From assembly GCA_936440205.1 (NCBI GenBank), contig OW387148.1, forward strand, positions 39,963,003-40,027,002: a stretch of DNA of 64,000 bases, written 5' to 3'. Positions 41,806 through 52,863 of this stretch are shown here, piece by piece; within the stretch, counting starts at the first letter, position 1, and every line of letters begins with the position of its first letter. A program made the translations under genes and the position numbers. The notes beneath the pieces were generated by a model that did no database searches, was not told where the DNA came from, and saw nothing but the letters and a program-made list of their open reading frames with translations. Origin of the DNA: Lepidonotus clava (Eukaryota; Annelida; Polychaeta; Phyllodocida; Polynoidae).

Positions 41806-43150
41806 CCAAACCTATTGGGAATGTTCTTTTGTTTTAATACAGGCCATCGGTTGTGATAGTGACACCTATTTCACCACGTGCCAAGCATACCTCCTGAAAG
41901 GGATAAGAGACTATTCAACCACAATTCCAAACCCATTATTGTGTCCCAAAACTAGAAAATGATTTAAGGATTATATGCAAAAAGATCACATTCAAATAAA
42001 AAATACCATGGATATTTTTGAGCGAGTGCTTTAAAAAGGTACCATTCTTTACTATAAGAATGTATAGGAAATATAATTATATTTAGTGATATTCAACTAA
42101 CCCTAGAACATTCAAATTCCACCACAGCCATACTAAGTCTTAGGAACATGTATGTTAGGTCGGTAAAATATTTCTAAAGCCAAAATTGATCAGTTTACTG
42201 TGGAAGGGAGAATAAGCCCATCCTAGATAACACCAAAATTAAAGTTTACCATGAAATATTTTCAAAATTGCCTCAGTGCTTTTTCCATGAAGAGTATTGC
42301 ATAATACAAAATTAACCAAAGCAATTTGGTCGAGGAATTTCCCCGTAAAATTATAAAATACAGCTTTATATATTGGCTTTTTCCTCATAGGAACCAATGT
42401 TAAAGCGTGTCAGCCTAAGCAACACTGTCTAACCCTATTTTGCCCTGAAATACAACATTTTGATTGGCTGGCAAAACTGCAAATCTATCACTTGGCAAAA
42501 TTTTAGAAATCATAATTGATTATCAATACTTGGGGATATAGGAAAACATAATTCTTGCTTATTTCAGTAACCCTAACTCTAGGAGACAAAGATGCTTTAT
42601 ACATGAATTTTGTCCAACCCTTGTCCAACCCTGGGACATACCCAATGTGGGATGGGCTTATTCTCCCCCGAAACCTATTGACCATGTTCTTTTGTTTTAA
42701 TACTGGCCATCGGTTGTGAGAGTGAAACCTATTTCACCATGTGCCAAGCATACCTCCTAAAAGGGATAAAAGACTATTCAACCACAATTCTAAACCCATT
42801 ATAGTGTCCCAAAACTAGAAAATGATTTAAGGATTATATGCAAAAAGATCACATTCAAATAAAAAATACCCTGGTTATTTTTGAGTGAGAGCTTTAAAAA
42901 GGCAATGTAATTTACCATAGGAGTCTATAGGGAAATTATATTCAGTGATATTCAACTGACCCTAGAACATTCAAATTCCACTACAGCCTTACCTACTAGT
43001 CCATTCTGACCCAGATTAGGTAGTCACTTTTAGAAAAAAGTGGGTCTGAGCTCGACAGACTATACCAAGATTTAGGTATATGTACTTTAGGTCTGTGGAC
43101 AAATTCCAAAGCCAAAAATTGATCGTCTTAACGTGGTAGGGAGAATTCAG
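41806..43150. repeat. direct repeats of about 400 bases flanking a MITE-like element
   Basis: Segment 41,806-42,205 recurs at 42,668-43,150: ggccatcggttgtgatagtg, accacaattccaaaccca, aagatcacattcaaat and ccctagaacattcaaattcc are in both. The second copy has an extra stretch near 42,990-43,065. Between them lies the inverted-ended element 42,206-42,667. Non-coding. The layout could be a duplication containing the element, or a composite unit. Confidence 0.7.
42206..42667. mobile_element. MITE-like element, GGGAGAATAAGCCCATCC termini, copy 1
   Basis: It starts gggagaataagcccatcc and ends ggatgggcttattctccc, a near-perfect inverted pair of 18 bases. It is about 460 bases long. It shares taggaaccaatgttaaagc, accctattttgccctg and tttgtccaacccttgtccaa with the copy at 55,812-56,272. 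Confidence 0.8.
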
Positions 43151-43176
43151 TCCAGTTCACTGTGTATGGGGCTTTA

Positions 43177-43440
43177 AGGCTATATTCTACTTCGCGGTAG
43201 GTCGCATTTGTGGCTGCTATTTTCAGGTACTGCAAGCAATTTGCCATTTGGATACAAACATGTTGGTATTTGCAACCACAAGCAAAGCATAGGAAATCTA
43301 TACAAATAAGCAGGTGCTGCAAACATGTCTGCAAACACCCATATTCCACCTTACAGTACCCTACCGCAAACAGGTTCGCGGCCGTTTGCTTGTGGTTTTG
43401 CAGGGTGCTGCAAGCAACTAGCACATACTTGAATACAGCC
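43177..43440. mobile_element. MITE, CGCAAGCAATTTGC family, copy 1
   Basis: It starts ggctatattctacttcgcgg after ttaa and ends acttgaatacagcc. The interior has repeated ctgcaagcaatttgcc and caaacatgttggtatttgc. Other copies: 54,252-54,529 and 58,737-59,012, with a fragment at 9,716-9,785. Confidence 0.75.
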
Positions 43441-43717
43441 TTTATTCTGCAGAGCATGTGCCTGAAACACGCCTCAGTCTGCTATGAAGCCGCTAACTGA
43501 GCCTCCAATATGCAGATAAATACCTTTTGATAAATGATATTTTCATTACTTGGTTCCTGTTCACAGGCTTTCTTCCTACAAGGATTAGCATGAGAAATCT
43601 ATCTGCATTACCATAACTTAACCACCGACTCATAGACAGTGTGCTTCAAAAGGAGTGGCCGTATGGCAAGGCTTTAACTACGCATGTCTTGCTCGTGCCA
43701 TGGCCCTAGACCCTTAA
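43441..43717. other. spacer, no gene seen
   Basis: Unique sequence. Its last part (catggccctagaccctt) is the start of the following subrepeat element. Confidence 0.3.
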
Positions 43718-43918
43718 GCCCCATACCCACTAGGCAATTTTTACGCAATCGGCTGACTCATCGGCACTAAAATCGGCTGACTCTACCAGAGTCGGCCGAT
43801 TTTCAGATCAAACATGCACATTTCAATATACTCTACTCACAGGTACCCATAAGATTCTGCCGACTTTCCAAGTTGCCCATCGCCCGTTGCCGCTAAAGTC
43901 GCCTAGTGGGTATGGGGC
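43718..43918. mobile_element. MITE, CCCACTAGGCGA family, copy 4
   Basis: It starts gccccatacccactaggc after ttaa and ends gcctagtgggtatggggc before tttaa, a perfect 18-base inverted pair. Inner arms atcggctgactc and gagtcggccgat add further self-pairing. It is the cleanest copy in the window. Confidence 0.88.
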
Positions 43919-43983
43919 TTTAAAGTTAATTTGACATAGTAACATGGCAATTTTTGAAAATCGACATGTGACATAAGGTTAAA

Positions 43984-44210
43984 GCCCCATACCCACTATA
44001 GGCGACTTATACACAATCAGCCAACTGATCGGTGCTAAAATCGGCTGATATTATGGGTAGAATTAGCCAATTGTAGCGCCAATTCAGATCTAACACACAC
44101 ACTTAAATATTGTATACCTACAGATGATCATAGGAGTCAGCCGATTTGGGCACCGATTCTAAAGGTTGCCGTCACCTGTCATCACTAAAATCGCTGAGTG
44201 GGTATGGCCC
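43984..44210. mobile_element. MITE, CCCACTAGGCGA family, copy 5
   Basis: It starts gccccatacccactatagg after ttaaa and ends gctgagtgggtatggccc before ttaa. It is only 65 bases from copy 4. Confidence 0.82.
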
Positions 44211-44390
44211 TTAAGCGTCATGAAGAAAAATTAAATGGAATGACCGGGGTAATTTCTTAAATTCGACATGAGACATGAGAGTATCTTATAGGAGACATGG
44301 GACAAAAAAAGTCAAATGACAGGGGACATAATGATTTCTTAAATTCAACATGTGACAAAGGGACCCCCACCAAGAGCCCCCTTGCCGCTT

Positions 44391-44671
44391 ATGCATACGG
44401 TTCTTTTGGGTCGTTAGAAATGGGATTTCCATGGAGATACCGTGTGTGGAATCACTAAATGTAGGCCCACGGAAGCTAGAAGAAGTGCCAATCGCGCGCC
44501 CACCGCAGTGCTTGTGTGACTCCAATAACAACGTTCTTGTAATGAGAATCGCGCGTCTCTCTGAGTCACGTGTAAAGACGCAGACGCCCTCATCCCCCCC
44601 TCCCCCATTCAACCCCCCTCTTTCCTCCAGACTTCCCCCCCCCCCCACACACCCATTCCACTCATCTTTAA
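44391..44671. other. spacer, no gene seen
   Basis: It has a C-rich stretch at about 44,588-44,653. Short frames on both strands are proline- or glycine-rich and not accepted. Confidence 0.3.
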
Positions 44672-45142
44672 GGCTATATTCCACTAACCGATTTTTAGCC
44701 ACGATTTTTAAGACTCGACAGTGAAAATAAACGCTAATAACTTGCAATTGCATGTCACATATCATTAGAACGAATATTATATAATATATATATATATGTA
44801 TATATATCATAATATTTTAATATTGTATAATTCATTAATGTTCATTACAGAGGTCATTATGTTAATATTTGTTACTTATAATCACTGGTATCGGACCAAC
44901 TTTGTTAGTTCGAAGAGATACTTTAAAAAAAAAGCAAAAAAAAAATTAAAAAATCGTTTAAATATTGTATAGCATGCATGATTCAGAAATCGCCAATTAT
45001 AGTCAGGTTTTATATTACTAGAATATATTTTAAATTCTCTTTCGAATGATATATAACATGCATAGTTCCATGCCATATTCCTGGTTGAATCTTAAAAAAT
45101 ACCAGATTTTTGTTAGTAAGAATCGGTTAGTGTGACCCAGGC
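44672..45142. mobile_element. MITE-like element, CACTAACCGATT terminus
   Basis: It starts ggctatattccactaaccg after ttaa and ends aatcggttagtgtgacccagg, an inverted pair of about 20 bases. The interior has ttctctttcgaatgatatata, shared with the tandem array at 20,061-20,965 and the fragment near 5,740. A TA-rich segment lies near 44,775-44,810. About 470 bases. Confidence 0.75.
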
Positions 45143-45719
45143 TTTGGCTGATTCCTCCCAGCGCCGCTCCTAAACACCATAATGTCACTAATGAATCGTG
45201 ATTCCAGCGGATCGACTGCAATATGATCGAGCCCTGCAATGGCAAGAAGCGTCTTTCCCTGCTTCCTGCTTCCATCTCGCCACATGATATTTGAGAGGAG
45301 CTTACCCTTCCTCTCTCCAAGTCTTTCTGTTCCTCTTTTCCAAGGGCATATAATTCTGCAGCCAATCTTTCCCCTCATTTACTAGCCCCATTCCTTTTGT
45401 GCATTCATAATTATTTTTCAGTGTCTAACATCCTGCAGTTTAATTGTTCTTTTCTTGGTTTCAGGAATAGTCCCAAAGTGCTTTATGTGAAAATGAAATA
45501 AATGGAGTTTGTATTGGTTAAGGAATTACAAATATATAAACTTCAGCAACTGTTATAGACTCTCTCTAAAGATCTATTCGCCCTGGTGAAAGCAATTTGT
45601 CTCAGCGCTCTGTGATATGCGAACTTTGGAAACTTTGAATTATCATAGCCCTCTGCGACCTGATCCCTTGTGAAATTATTCAACATGTTTAATATTTCGT
45701 ACAGTTATTTCATTCTAGG
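45143..45719. other. unique sequence with an unrecognised frame
   Basis: An 83-codon minus-strand frame (45,127-45,378) has a normal-looking composition but starts in the neighbouring element and shows no known domain. No gene is called. Confidence 0.25.
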
Positions 45720-45986
45720 TTAGGTTGTGACTTACTAAAATAGAGTGTTATAAAATGGTTATAGTCTGGTAATGTTGAGACCTTACCAAAACAGATTGTT
45801 ATAATAACGTCATTTTTACATTAAATAATGTAACCAGAACGTTATAATAACGTCATAGCGCAACATCACAATATTAGGATCTAAAGAATTTATTGGGTGA
45901 CATCCAAATGACGTAACAAAAACCAAACCAGGACCTAATAGAACGTTATAATAGCGTTATAATAACGTTACATTCTTGCCTGGGTT
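45720..45986 (-). mobile_element. MITE-like CCCAGCCA family, truncated copy
   Basis: Reverse orientation: aaaacagattgttataataacg, then aacgttataatagcgttata, then cattcttgcctgggtt at the outer end. The inner end is missing or decayed. Confidence 0.6.
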
Positions 45987-46370
45987 AGCATTCCCCCAGA
46001 GGCTTGTCTATGCCAAAGCCGGGACCAAAATACTTCCCAGTCCCCCAGTCCCCCTACCCCCCCCCCCCAGTGCCCCCCTCACCCCTCCTCACGCAAACAG
46101 ACCCCACTTATCTGTCCGATCTATACCAGGGATGTTCTTTTGCCAATCGACCGAAAGAAAATGGCTCCTTGACTTGGTGCTGTCATGCAAGAGTGCGTTG
46201 TGGCTGAGAAGGGAAGCGTGAGAGAGGAGCCTTTTTTCTCTTTTTTCCTTTTCTTTTTTTCTTCTTTTTTTCCCCTTTTTAGCTCCTTTCCACAGATAGA
46301 AGAGCACCAAGGGGGGATAAAACAACAGCCTGGAATTAATAAAACAACAAGATTGGACACTAAAATAAAT
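45987..46370. repeat. spacer with C-rich and T-rich polypyrimidine tracts
   Basis: cccccagtccccctacccccc near 46,040-46,090 and a T-rich polypyrimidine tract of about 70 bases at 46,225-46,290. No gene is seen. Confidence 0.6.
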
Positions 46371-46950
46371 TATTAACCGCCTTTTTCCAGACGGTTTTAT
46401 CCTTGATTAGGGCGAGATCAGAGAAGGTTTAACTTAGTCCTTGGGATCATCCATATTTCATGCGAATGAAACTGGAACAAAGTTCTAAAGCCTTAAGAAA
46501 TGGGAGGGGGGTGATGTTAAGGCTGTTCTTTGGTTGGAGTTGTTGAATATTTCTAACATGATCGACGGGCGTTATTCAGAATATTCAAATATCGATTCAA
46601 TAAAATTTGAAGGACTTAAAAAGAGATGTTTTGCGCGCGAGACCCATTTTATGGATGGAGGAGAATCTCGTAAAAAGCGAAACGTTGGATTTGTTTCTTT
46701 CCCAGTGTGCCGGGCTATTATTAGAACAAATATCTTTGAATTTCGGATTATGCTCCCAGCCCCCAATATCATGACGTAATGTTGGTGATAACGTTGCCAT
46801 GGCCACCATTTCGCGATTGATTCATGATTGTCATGGATATTGGCGCCGTCATCACCTAGCGGTGGAAAGTGTCACTAGGCTGATAAATGGCGCACAATAT
46901 GGCCTGTTCTAACTGACGGGGCGTTGTAACGGGTAGAGGGAGCAACTCAG
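46371..46950. promoter_or_regulatory. single-copy island with regulatory-type motifs
   Basis: About 580 repeat-free bases with ccttgattagggc, aatatcgattcaat, ttgcgcgcgagac, gcgattgattcatgattg and ggatattggcgccgtcatc. The density of homeodomain-type and CpG-containing motifs contrasts with the flanking repeats. Frames on both strands match nothing I know. Regulatory function is inferred. Confidence 0.25.
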
Positions 46951-46954
46951 GGGC

Positions 46955-47190
46955 TCTCGACACTTTAACTTTAACAGTGAGACACGACCATTTTTTGAAA
47001 TTCGACACGCGACATGGCCTTTTTTAAAAGACAATGACATTTGACAGTTGCATTTTTAAATTTGACACTGTCACAGGACCAATTCATAAATTTGACAGGG
47101 GACGTAAGAATTTTTAGGAACAACGACATGCGACATTGCAATTTCTTATATTCAACACGAAAAATTGGGATCCCCCATGGTGAGCCCCAA
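46955..47190 (+). mobile_element. 30-base-subrepeat element, copy at 47 kb
   Basis: Degenerate units gaaattcgacacgcgacatgg, aaatttgacactgtcacagg and acgacatgcgacattgcaat, ending tgggatcccccatggtgagcc. Plus orientation. Confidence 0.65.
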
Positions 47191-47379
47191 CGCCCCGGCC
47201 GGGTGGCCATTACTCGCTGATATCATGTGACCATCAACCGACATGATAAAACCAAGTGATGCCACAGATACTGACGCATGATCACGTGATCGAACACATC
47301 CCCCTGCCCCTTTCCACCTTTCCCTTATTACACAAAACCCGACCCGCGAGCCCCACAAAATGGCACTATAGAACGGGTC
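47191..47379. other. short spacer
   Basis: No supported feature. It has several tgatca- and cacgtgat-like short palindromes. Confidence 0.3.
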
Positions 47380-47600
47380 TGGACCCTTAAATTCGACAAA
47401 GCGACAGGGTCACTTCTTAAATTCAACAGGTGACATGGTTGTTTTTAAGGGACAACGTCAGGCGACATGTGCATTTTTCTAAAATTTGACTACGTGACAC
47501 ACCAATTCATAGGGCAACAACAGACAACATGGGCATTTTTTAAATTCATCATGTGATATCGGAACCCCACTCCCCCCCCCCAATCATCCATGGCTCCACT
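47380..47600 (+). mobile_element. 30-base-subrepeat element, second copy at 47 kb
   Basis: It starts gggtctggacccttaaattc, has units such as cttaaattcaacaggtgacatg, and ends gatatcggaaccccactccc. It lies about 190 bases from the previous copy in the same orientation. Confidence 0.65.
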
Positions 47601-47794
47601 AGGGGAGAGTCCATATGCCTCGATAAAAAAAGGCAAAGAGAACAGAAACAATAGCCCAATGAAAATGGCGGCAAATTGATGTTTTGTAAGATTAGTTGCT
47701 GTCGACACCGCAATGCATTGTGGTAGAAGGGTCATTGAGTACATAGTACAGCCTGTAGTCAGCCTTTTACAATAGAAGGGGAGGCATCGAGTAA
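47601..47794. other. spacer, no gene seen
   Basis: Unique sequence. Confidence 0.3.
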
Positions 47795-47795
47795 A

Positions 47796-48127
47796 GGCCG
47801 TATTCCACTACGAAATGTTTGGCACAATATTTATAGAAATCCTGCGGATGGTTGGCAAAAAAATCCAAAGATTGGCAGCCAGTCCTGATCTTTGGGTGCA
47901 TGCAAAGTATCTTGAGATGGAATATACCTTCAAAGGCTCTCGATCTTTGGCATCCCAAACATCGAGAGGCAAAGAGTATTCCTACCGATAGTTACCAACA
48001 CGTTCGTAAATATCGGGAGCACTACCAATCCCAATCTTTCATAGGTGAAATTGACACACTCGCGATCTTTAGCCCTAAAACCTCACGATCTCAGGCAGTT
48101 TCGTCGGTCTCCTAGTGGAATATGGGC
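47796..48127. mobile_element. MITE, GTATTCCACTACGAAA terminus
   Basis: It starts ggccgtattccactacgaaa and ends tcctagtggaatatgggc before tttag. The interior repeats gatctttggcatccc and gatcttta variants. About 330 bases. Confidence 0.75.
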
Positions 48128-48408
48128 TTTAGAGGGGGACATTCCTCGGCTATATTTTGAATAATTAAGCAAAAATAGATGAAAAATAACGTTCCCCTGG
48201 GTGTTGTTCATAGTAACAGTATAAGTTCCCATGATGAATCCCTCTCATTCTGGGAGCTTTGAAAGGTGGTTTTGTCATGTTTATAGAAAATAGAAGTGCA
48301 TTGTTGCTACTAATTCATTTCTGCCAAAACCTCCTCCATAGATCTATTACATAACACGTTTCATTACTATCACAAGAGTCACCTGGCCCTCCCTTTAAAG
48401 AATGGATA
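48128..48408. other. spacer, no gene seen
   Basis: Unique AT-rich sequence. Confidence 0.3.
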
Positions 48409-48770
48409 TTAAAGGGAGGCAAAAGCAATGTTGTGTCAAAATATGACAACATTTTGAAAATTCAAATAACTATGAAAACATGTTCTAAGAGTCTAATGTT
48501 TGTAATTGTTACTGTATAAATCATGATAACTAACTCCAAGTTTACTTGAATTCCATAATACTCATGTGATTTATGCCAGAAGACAGCAATGCTTGTAAAC
48601 AAACCAATTTTGAAATTGACTGGGGACACATTTTGATGTATCTAAATATAGTTTAAGTCTGTATCCACATTCTATATTTTATCACAGGCCAAGGATATGG
48701 CCATGGAACATATTTCAATAGTTTGAAATTTGAAAAATGTTGGCCCTACATTGCTTTTGGGTCCCTTTAA
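48409..48770. mobile_element. MITE with TTAA flanks and AGGGxxxCAAAAGCAATG termini
   Basis: TTAA at 48,409-48,412 is followed by agggaggcaaaagcaatg. The right end is cattgcttttgggtccct followed by TTAA (48,767-48,770). The 18-base termini differ at only two places. The TTAA on both sides fits a piggyBac-like target preference, though the terminal CCC of classic piggyBac elements is absent. Confidence 0.8.
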
Positions 48771-49240
48771 GTGTTAGCATCTTTTTATCATTATGCCAAG
48801 GGAAAAAAAGAGTTACGTTCCGGTAACATCACTCCAAAAAAAAGGGAAGGTATTTAGTTTAAAAAAAAAAAAGTTTTTGTATAATTATGTCTTAATAGTG
48901 ATCCACTTTATTTGTAGAAGAACACGTAATTTTATGCTAGTAGTACATGAAAAGTGTTCTACTTTGGTGATTGTATTAGATAGATGTACAGCAGAAGGAG
49001 ATATTATAGATCTGGTCACCAAGAATCATCTCATTTTGTGTTTCTTTTCTTATGGCTTGATATTACATATTTCATGTCATATAAAGTGTTTTACAATAAC
49101 AAAAAAACCCAAAATACTTTGCACGTGCCACCAACGTTGCATTTTTTCTTAATAAGAAGAAAGGAAAAGACGAACAATGAAAGGTGACAGAAAATGTTCA
49201 GGTTTTTGAGTTTTGTCTTGAGTCAGAGATCTACAGGCTT
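48771..49240. other. spacer with a decayed copy of the 29.1-kb element
   Basis: About 49,005-49,240 retains atctggtcaccaagaatcat and gtgacagaaaatgttcaggt. A 119-codon frame at 48,793-49,152 lies across this and a poly-A-rich stretch and is not accepted. Confidence 0.45.
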
Positions 49241-50033
49241 GGAGAGATTGCAATTTTCATGATACTACCCCATTACCAAGGGAGATTTCTGTATCTTTAG
49301 ATCCATTTTCACATGAATGTGTAAAATATTAGAACCGTGAAACATATATAATCAATGTACTAGTTTTAGATTCTAGCATTCTACTGCTATCACTGAACAT
49401 AGACACTGTAGTACCTGTACTGATTTATGTGGACTCACAGGGAAACTGCCCTGGCGAAGTGAGCCACTCTATAGGTCTGCAGGGCAAGAAAGGACTGAAA
49501 AACTTGAAATATCTGGTCCTCCTACCTGTTTTAAGAATGTAGCGCTGTTAATAACATTATGATAAAAATAAAAGTGGTATGTTTAGATTCAGTATATTAT
49601 TTCTATCATTCAATACCAAATTGGTTGTCAGGCAAAAGTATTTTAATAAAGAAATGGGAGTAGAATCTGATAAAGACAGCACAAGTTTTCAAAATATGAG
49701 CATCGACCCATGTGACATTTCTAATCAATATAATAATTAATGGGAACAAAGGGGAAAAAATATAAAATACTTTCAGATGATATATGGCCGCAAATGACAC
49801 ACAAAATAATATTATGTTTAGAAAATTTAAAAAGTCATCAATCATGTACTCCCCCACCAGTAAACTTATATGATTGATATAAAAAACTTACTACAAATCT
49901 TTGGAAAGTAAAATAGAACTGAAAAACAAAACCAGCCCTTTATTGCCCTGCAGACCTATAATAGAGAATTAAAAAAAACAAAAACCGGAAAAAAACCAAC
50001 AAAAATCAAAACAGATGTGCCACAGGTCATACG
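49241..50033. other. no gene seen
   Basis: AT-rich unique sequence of about 800 bases. Confidence 0.35.
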
Positions 50034-50359
50034 GTAGACCGCGACAACTGTTAGGTCATATACAACCTGCCTTTCGCAAAGATGCCCGTTGTCACCTTTG
50101 ACAACGCAGGGAATACCGAGTACCTATTTTTGTCTGGAAGCTCCGCGAAGGACTCACTTGTTGGTCCCAATGGGTTTGAATGTGCAGTCCTCTCATTTGG
50201 GTTTGTAGTGGATGGACACATCCTCCCACCCATTAATGCTGTTACAATTTATAGTATATTGGATGGTACTTCTGGATGTGAAATGTTATACTGTTATAAA
50301 ATCAAATCAAAATTGGTGTACAATTGCTTGGTGATTCTCCCGTTTCAATACATCGTACT
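50034..50359. other. unrecognised stretch with open frames on both strands
   Basis: Plus frame 50,082-50,375 (97 codons, with FDNAGNTEYLFLSGSS) and a minus frame over the same bases. It reads more like a decayed repeat than an exon, because the 3' part runs straight into a MITE. I cannot name it. Confidence 0.25.
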
Positions 50360-50624
50360 GGGGCTTGTTTCATAACAACCTCCATAGTTTGTGGTTTTAT
50401 GTTCCCTTATGGAAACTGTATGAGAGTTTGAAACGTCTGTTCCATAACAAAATATGTGTAAATCGACCCAAAACTCCCGTAAATCCACCCCAAACTCCCA
50501 CAAACCCATGCAAACTCCTGTAAGCAAGTGCAAAACTCAAGTAGCTATGGCACCCATAAAGTTCATTGTAACTTTATTAAATGCAAAACTCACAAAGCAG
50601 TAGGTTAACTATGAAAGAGGCCCC
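50360..50624. mobile_element. MITE-like GTTTCATAA family, copy 3
   Basis: It starts ggggcttgtttcataacaac and ends ctatgaaagaggcccc. The interior has the aactcccgtaaatccacccc module. Confidence 0.75.
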
Positions 50625-51440
50625 TGATGGGCAATCAGAAGGAAATACAAACGCTAAGGTTCAAAGTATCTTAGTAGGGAAAGGGGCTTAGCTCTTCTCA
50701 ACTTTCAAACTTGTAAGATTGTTATAAGTGAATTTGGCATAAAGGCGTATCTTAAATGCATAAAGACTGCACTTAATACTGATTATTCATTGATCGCCAA
50801 TATGGCGGCCAGCTCATTTGGAGATGTGTGACGTCATCTGCACAAGGTCTATGCTTTCACTTTATGCATTTTTCCTCAATTCTCCTCTGTCTCACCTTAG
50901 CCCAAACTTCACCTTCCTTCCCTCACCCCTCATGGAAGTACCAGGGTGGAGTTTCTGCTCCTGGGAAAACTAAAGGCCCCCAGTAGCCCCTACACTGACC
51001 AAGTGGTTCTTTGGATTCAATTCCCAGTTGGTGCTGGGTTCACTAAAGATGAGGTACAGCAAAAAAGGATTTCTGGGTTTTGATCCCATGCTGTTTTCCC
51101 ACCCTTTCACCTTCATCTCATAGATTCGATCACCAAAGGCAGAATTTGTCCCAACCTGTTTTTACTGTGATAATGACCCTCGCTGTCAGTACAGCGTAAA
51201 ACATCCATCGCTCTCTCACTCCTTTCTACCCCTTCACCCAAGTCACGATTCCTGAGTCACCTGACCACCTGACCAGCAACACCTCTCCATGACAACAGCA
51301 TCATCTTTTGTTCTCTGTTAAGAAGCTATTTCTATGCGTCTCCAAGTGCCATGACAATTGTGGCTCTAGCCCTCTGCACCCTGGCACTCTGCAGCATCAA
51401 GTCCCTCACCTGGTGAATAATCTCTGAAACACAACTGGGC
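50625..51440. other. spacer with SINE-like fragments
   Basis: About 50,985-51,160 contains ctcatagattcgatcaccaa, matching the 3' part of SINE family A (59,600 region). No gene is seen. Confidence 0.4.
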
Positions 51441-51442
51441 AA

Positions 51443-51812
51443 GTTGCGACGTAACAGGAGCGTTCTGCAGCCATACTTTTTTTAGACAATCTGTTACTTA
51501 CTAAGATGGCACATAACAACTATGTTATTGATCGTAAGGTTAAAACCTCACTAAAATCAGAATGTTATCGTAACATTAATTTTTGGTGACGTTACAATAA
51601 AACAAAAACAGAAGGTTATAAGAACGTTCTGTTTACTTTAAAGAACAAAACTGGAACATTATGATAATGGCGTAGGGCAATTTCACAGCAGTAAGTTGAA
51701 GCAACATTATTGGGAGCCATCAGAATAATGTAACAAGAACCAATACAGAACCAGACAGGGTATTGCTGCAATGTTATAATAACATCACATGCTTGGCTGG
51801 GTAGTCTACTCT
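51443..51812 (-). mobile_element. MITE-like CCCAGCCA family, complete inverted copy
   Basis: It starts aactgggcaagttgcgacgt and ends cacatgcttggctgggtag. The interior shows cttactaagatggcacataac and agaaggttataagaacgttc. About 370 bases, one of the most complete copies. Confidence 0.72.
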
Positions 51813-51917
51813 TGTTCCTGCTTTTTCACTTGTTATCTGACTGTTTAGCTTAGCTTATACTGAAACCAGTTGCCTGCTCTTTTGAGTCAGTTGTGCATGA
51901 TCTAAGTGAATTAATCA

Positions 51918-52219
51918 GTGGCCCGTAGCACAATGAGTTTCGTAACAATGAAAATGTGCAACAGTTCATTGTTACTTTGATCATAACATGTTTTGACATT
52001 AAAAAAATCCTATTTTGAATTATTTTAATGAGCTGTAATCTTTTCATGAGTTCTTTTATATTTTCCCCTTCTTATATGAATTTACAGAATTTTATTTGAT
52101 CCAGTAGAAACAGAGATATAGGGGTTTCATAACAACACAACCTTGTGCTGTTACACAACCGTTCCTAAAGTTATCCTTGAGCCTGTGTTGTTACAAAATA
52201 TCATTGTGCAATGGGCCAC
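51918..52219. mobile_element. MITE with GTGGCCCGTTGCACAAT termini, copy 2
   Basis: It starts gtggcccgtagcacaatgag and ends cattgtgcaatgggccac. It is shorter and more diverged than 36,116-36,474. Confidence 0.78.
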
Positions 52220-52795
52220 AGATGCGGCGTGTAGTAATCTTATCACGCTGGTTCATAGTTAAAGGCCCACATAGGAGACCCCGTTACAACTTTAGGAAGT
52301 AGGGAGCTTACAGGAAAGTGAGGCAGCCGGTTGAGAATGAGACTTGAATGTCTGAGAGATGCTCATTTTCTGATATAATGTTATTCATGTATGTAAAATA
52401 TTTGAGGAATTAGTGTGATATATGAAACTCGCAATAAGCCCCAAAATGAAAGGTTTGGTCAAAAATAATAGTTTTATTAGAAATAAATTCATAATTAATT
52501 CACAATTTCAAACCTATTAAATTTAATTAGATTTATGAATACACAAGGTTTTGGGCTACACCCTTATCACTTATTGTATAGTGATTGGAATATCAAAAGA
52601 TATTTTCTCTCCATAGACTTGTATAGTTAAGCATTTTCAGTCATATGCTCCGGTGCACATCCATACAGCCAGGCTGCGCATTATGCATGTGTATAAACAA
52701 ATGGCACGATTGTCCTTAAATTCCTTATTAAAGAGACAACTGATTATGTAGCTTAATGAATGCCCATTTTAGATCCCCCCTCCCCATTCAGTATA

Positions 52796-52829
<34 letters not shown>

Positions 52830-52830
52830 C

Positions 52831-52863
<33 letters not shown>

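Larger units (their letters stand above)
43700..44390 (+). mobile_element. 30-base-subrepeat element interrupted by two MITEs
   Basis: Subrepeat pieces lie at 43,700-43,717, 43,923-43,980 (gtaacatggcaatttttgaa, aaatcgacatgtgacat) and 44,215-44,390 (ttcttaaattcgacatgaga, then gggacccccaccaagagccc). CCCACTAGGCGA-family MITEs at 43,718-43,918 and 43,984-44,210 separate them. This element is therefore older than both insertions. Confidence 0.7.

Noticed and set aside
41806-43150. An LTR retrotransposon, because of the direct repeats of about 400 bases
   Set aside because: There is no coding region, primer-binding site or polypurine tract between the repeats, and the inner segment has its own inverted ends.
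50082-50375. A 97-codon plus-strand frame as a host exon
   Set aside because: It runs into a MITE-like element at its 3' end, has an equally open opposite strand, and matches nothing recognised.
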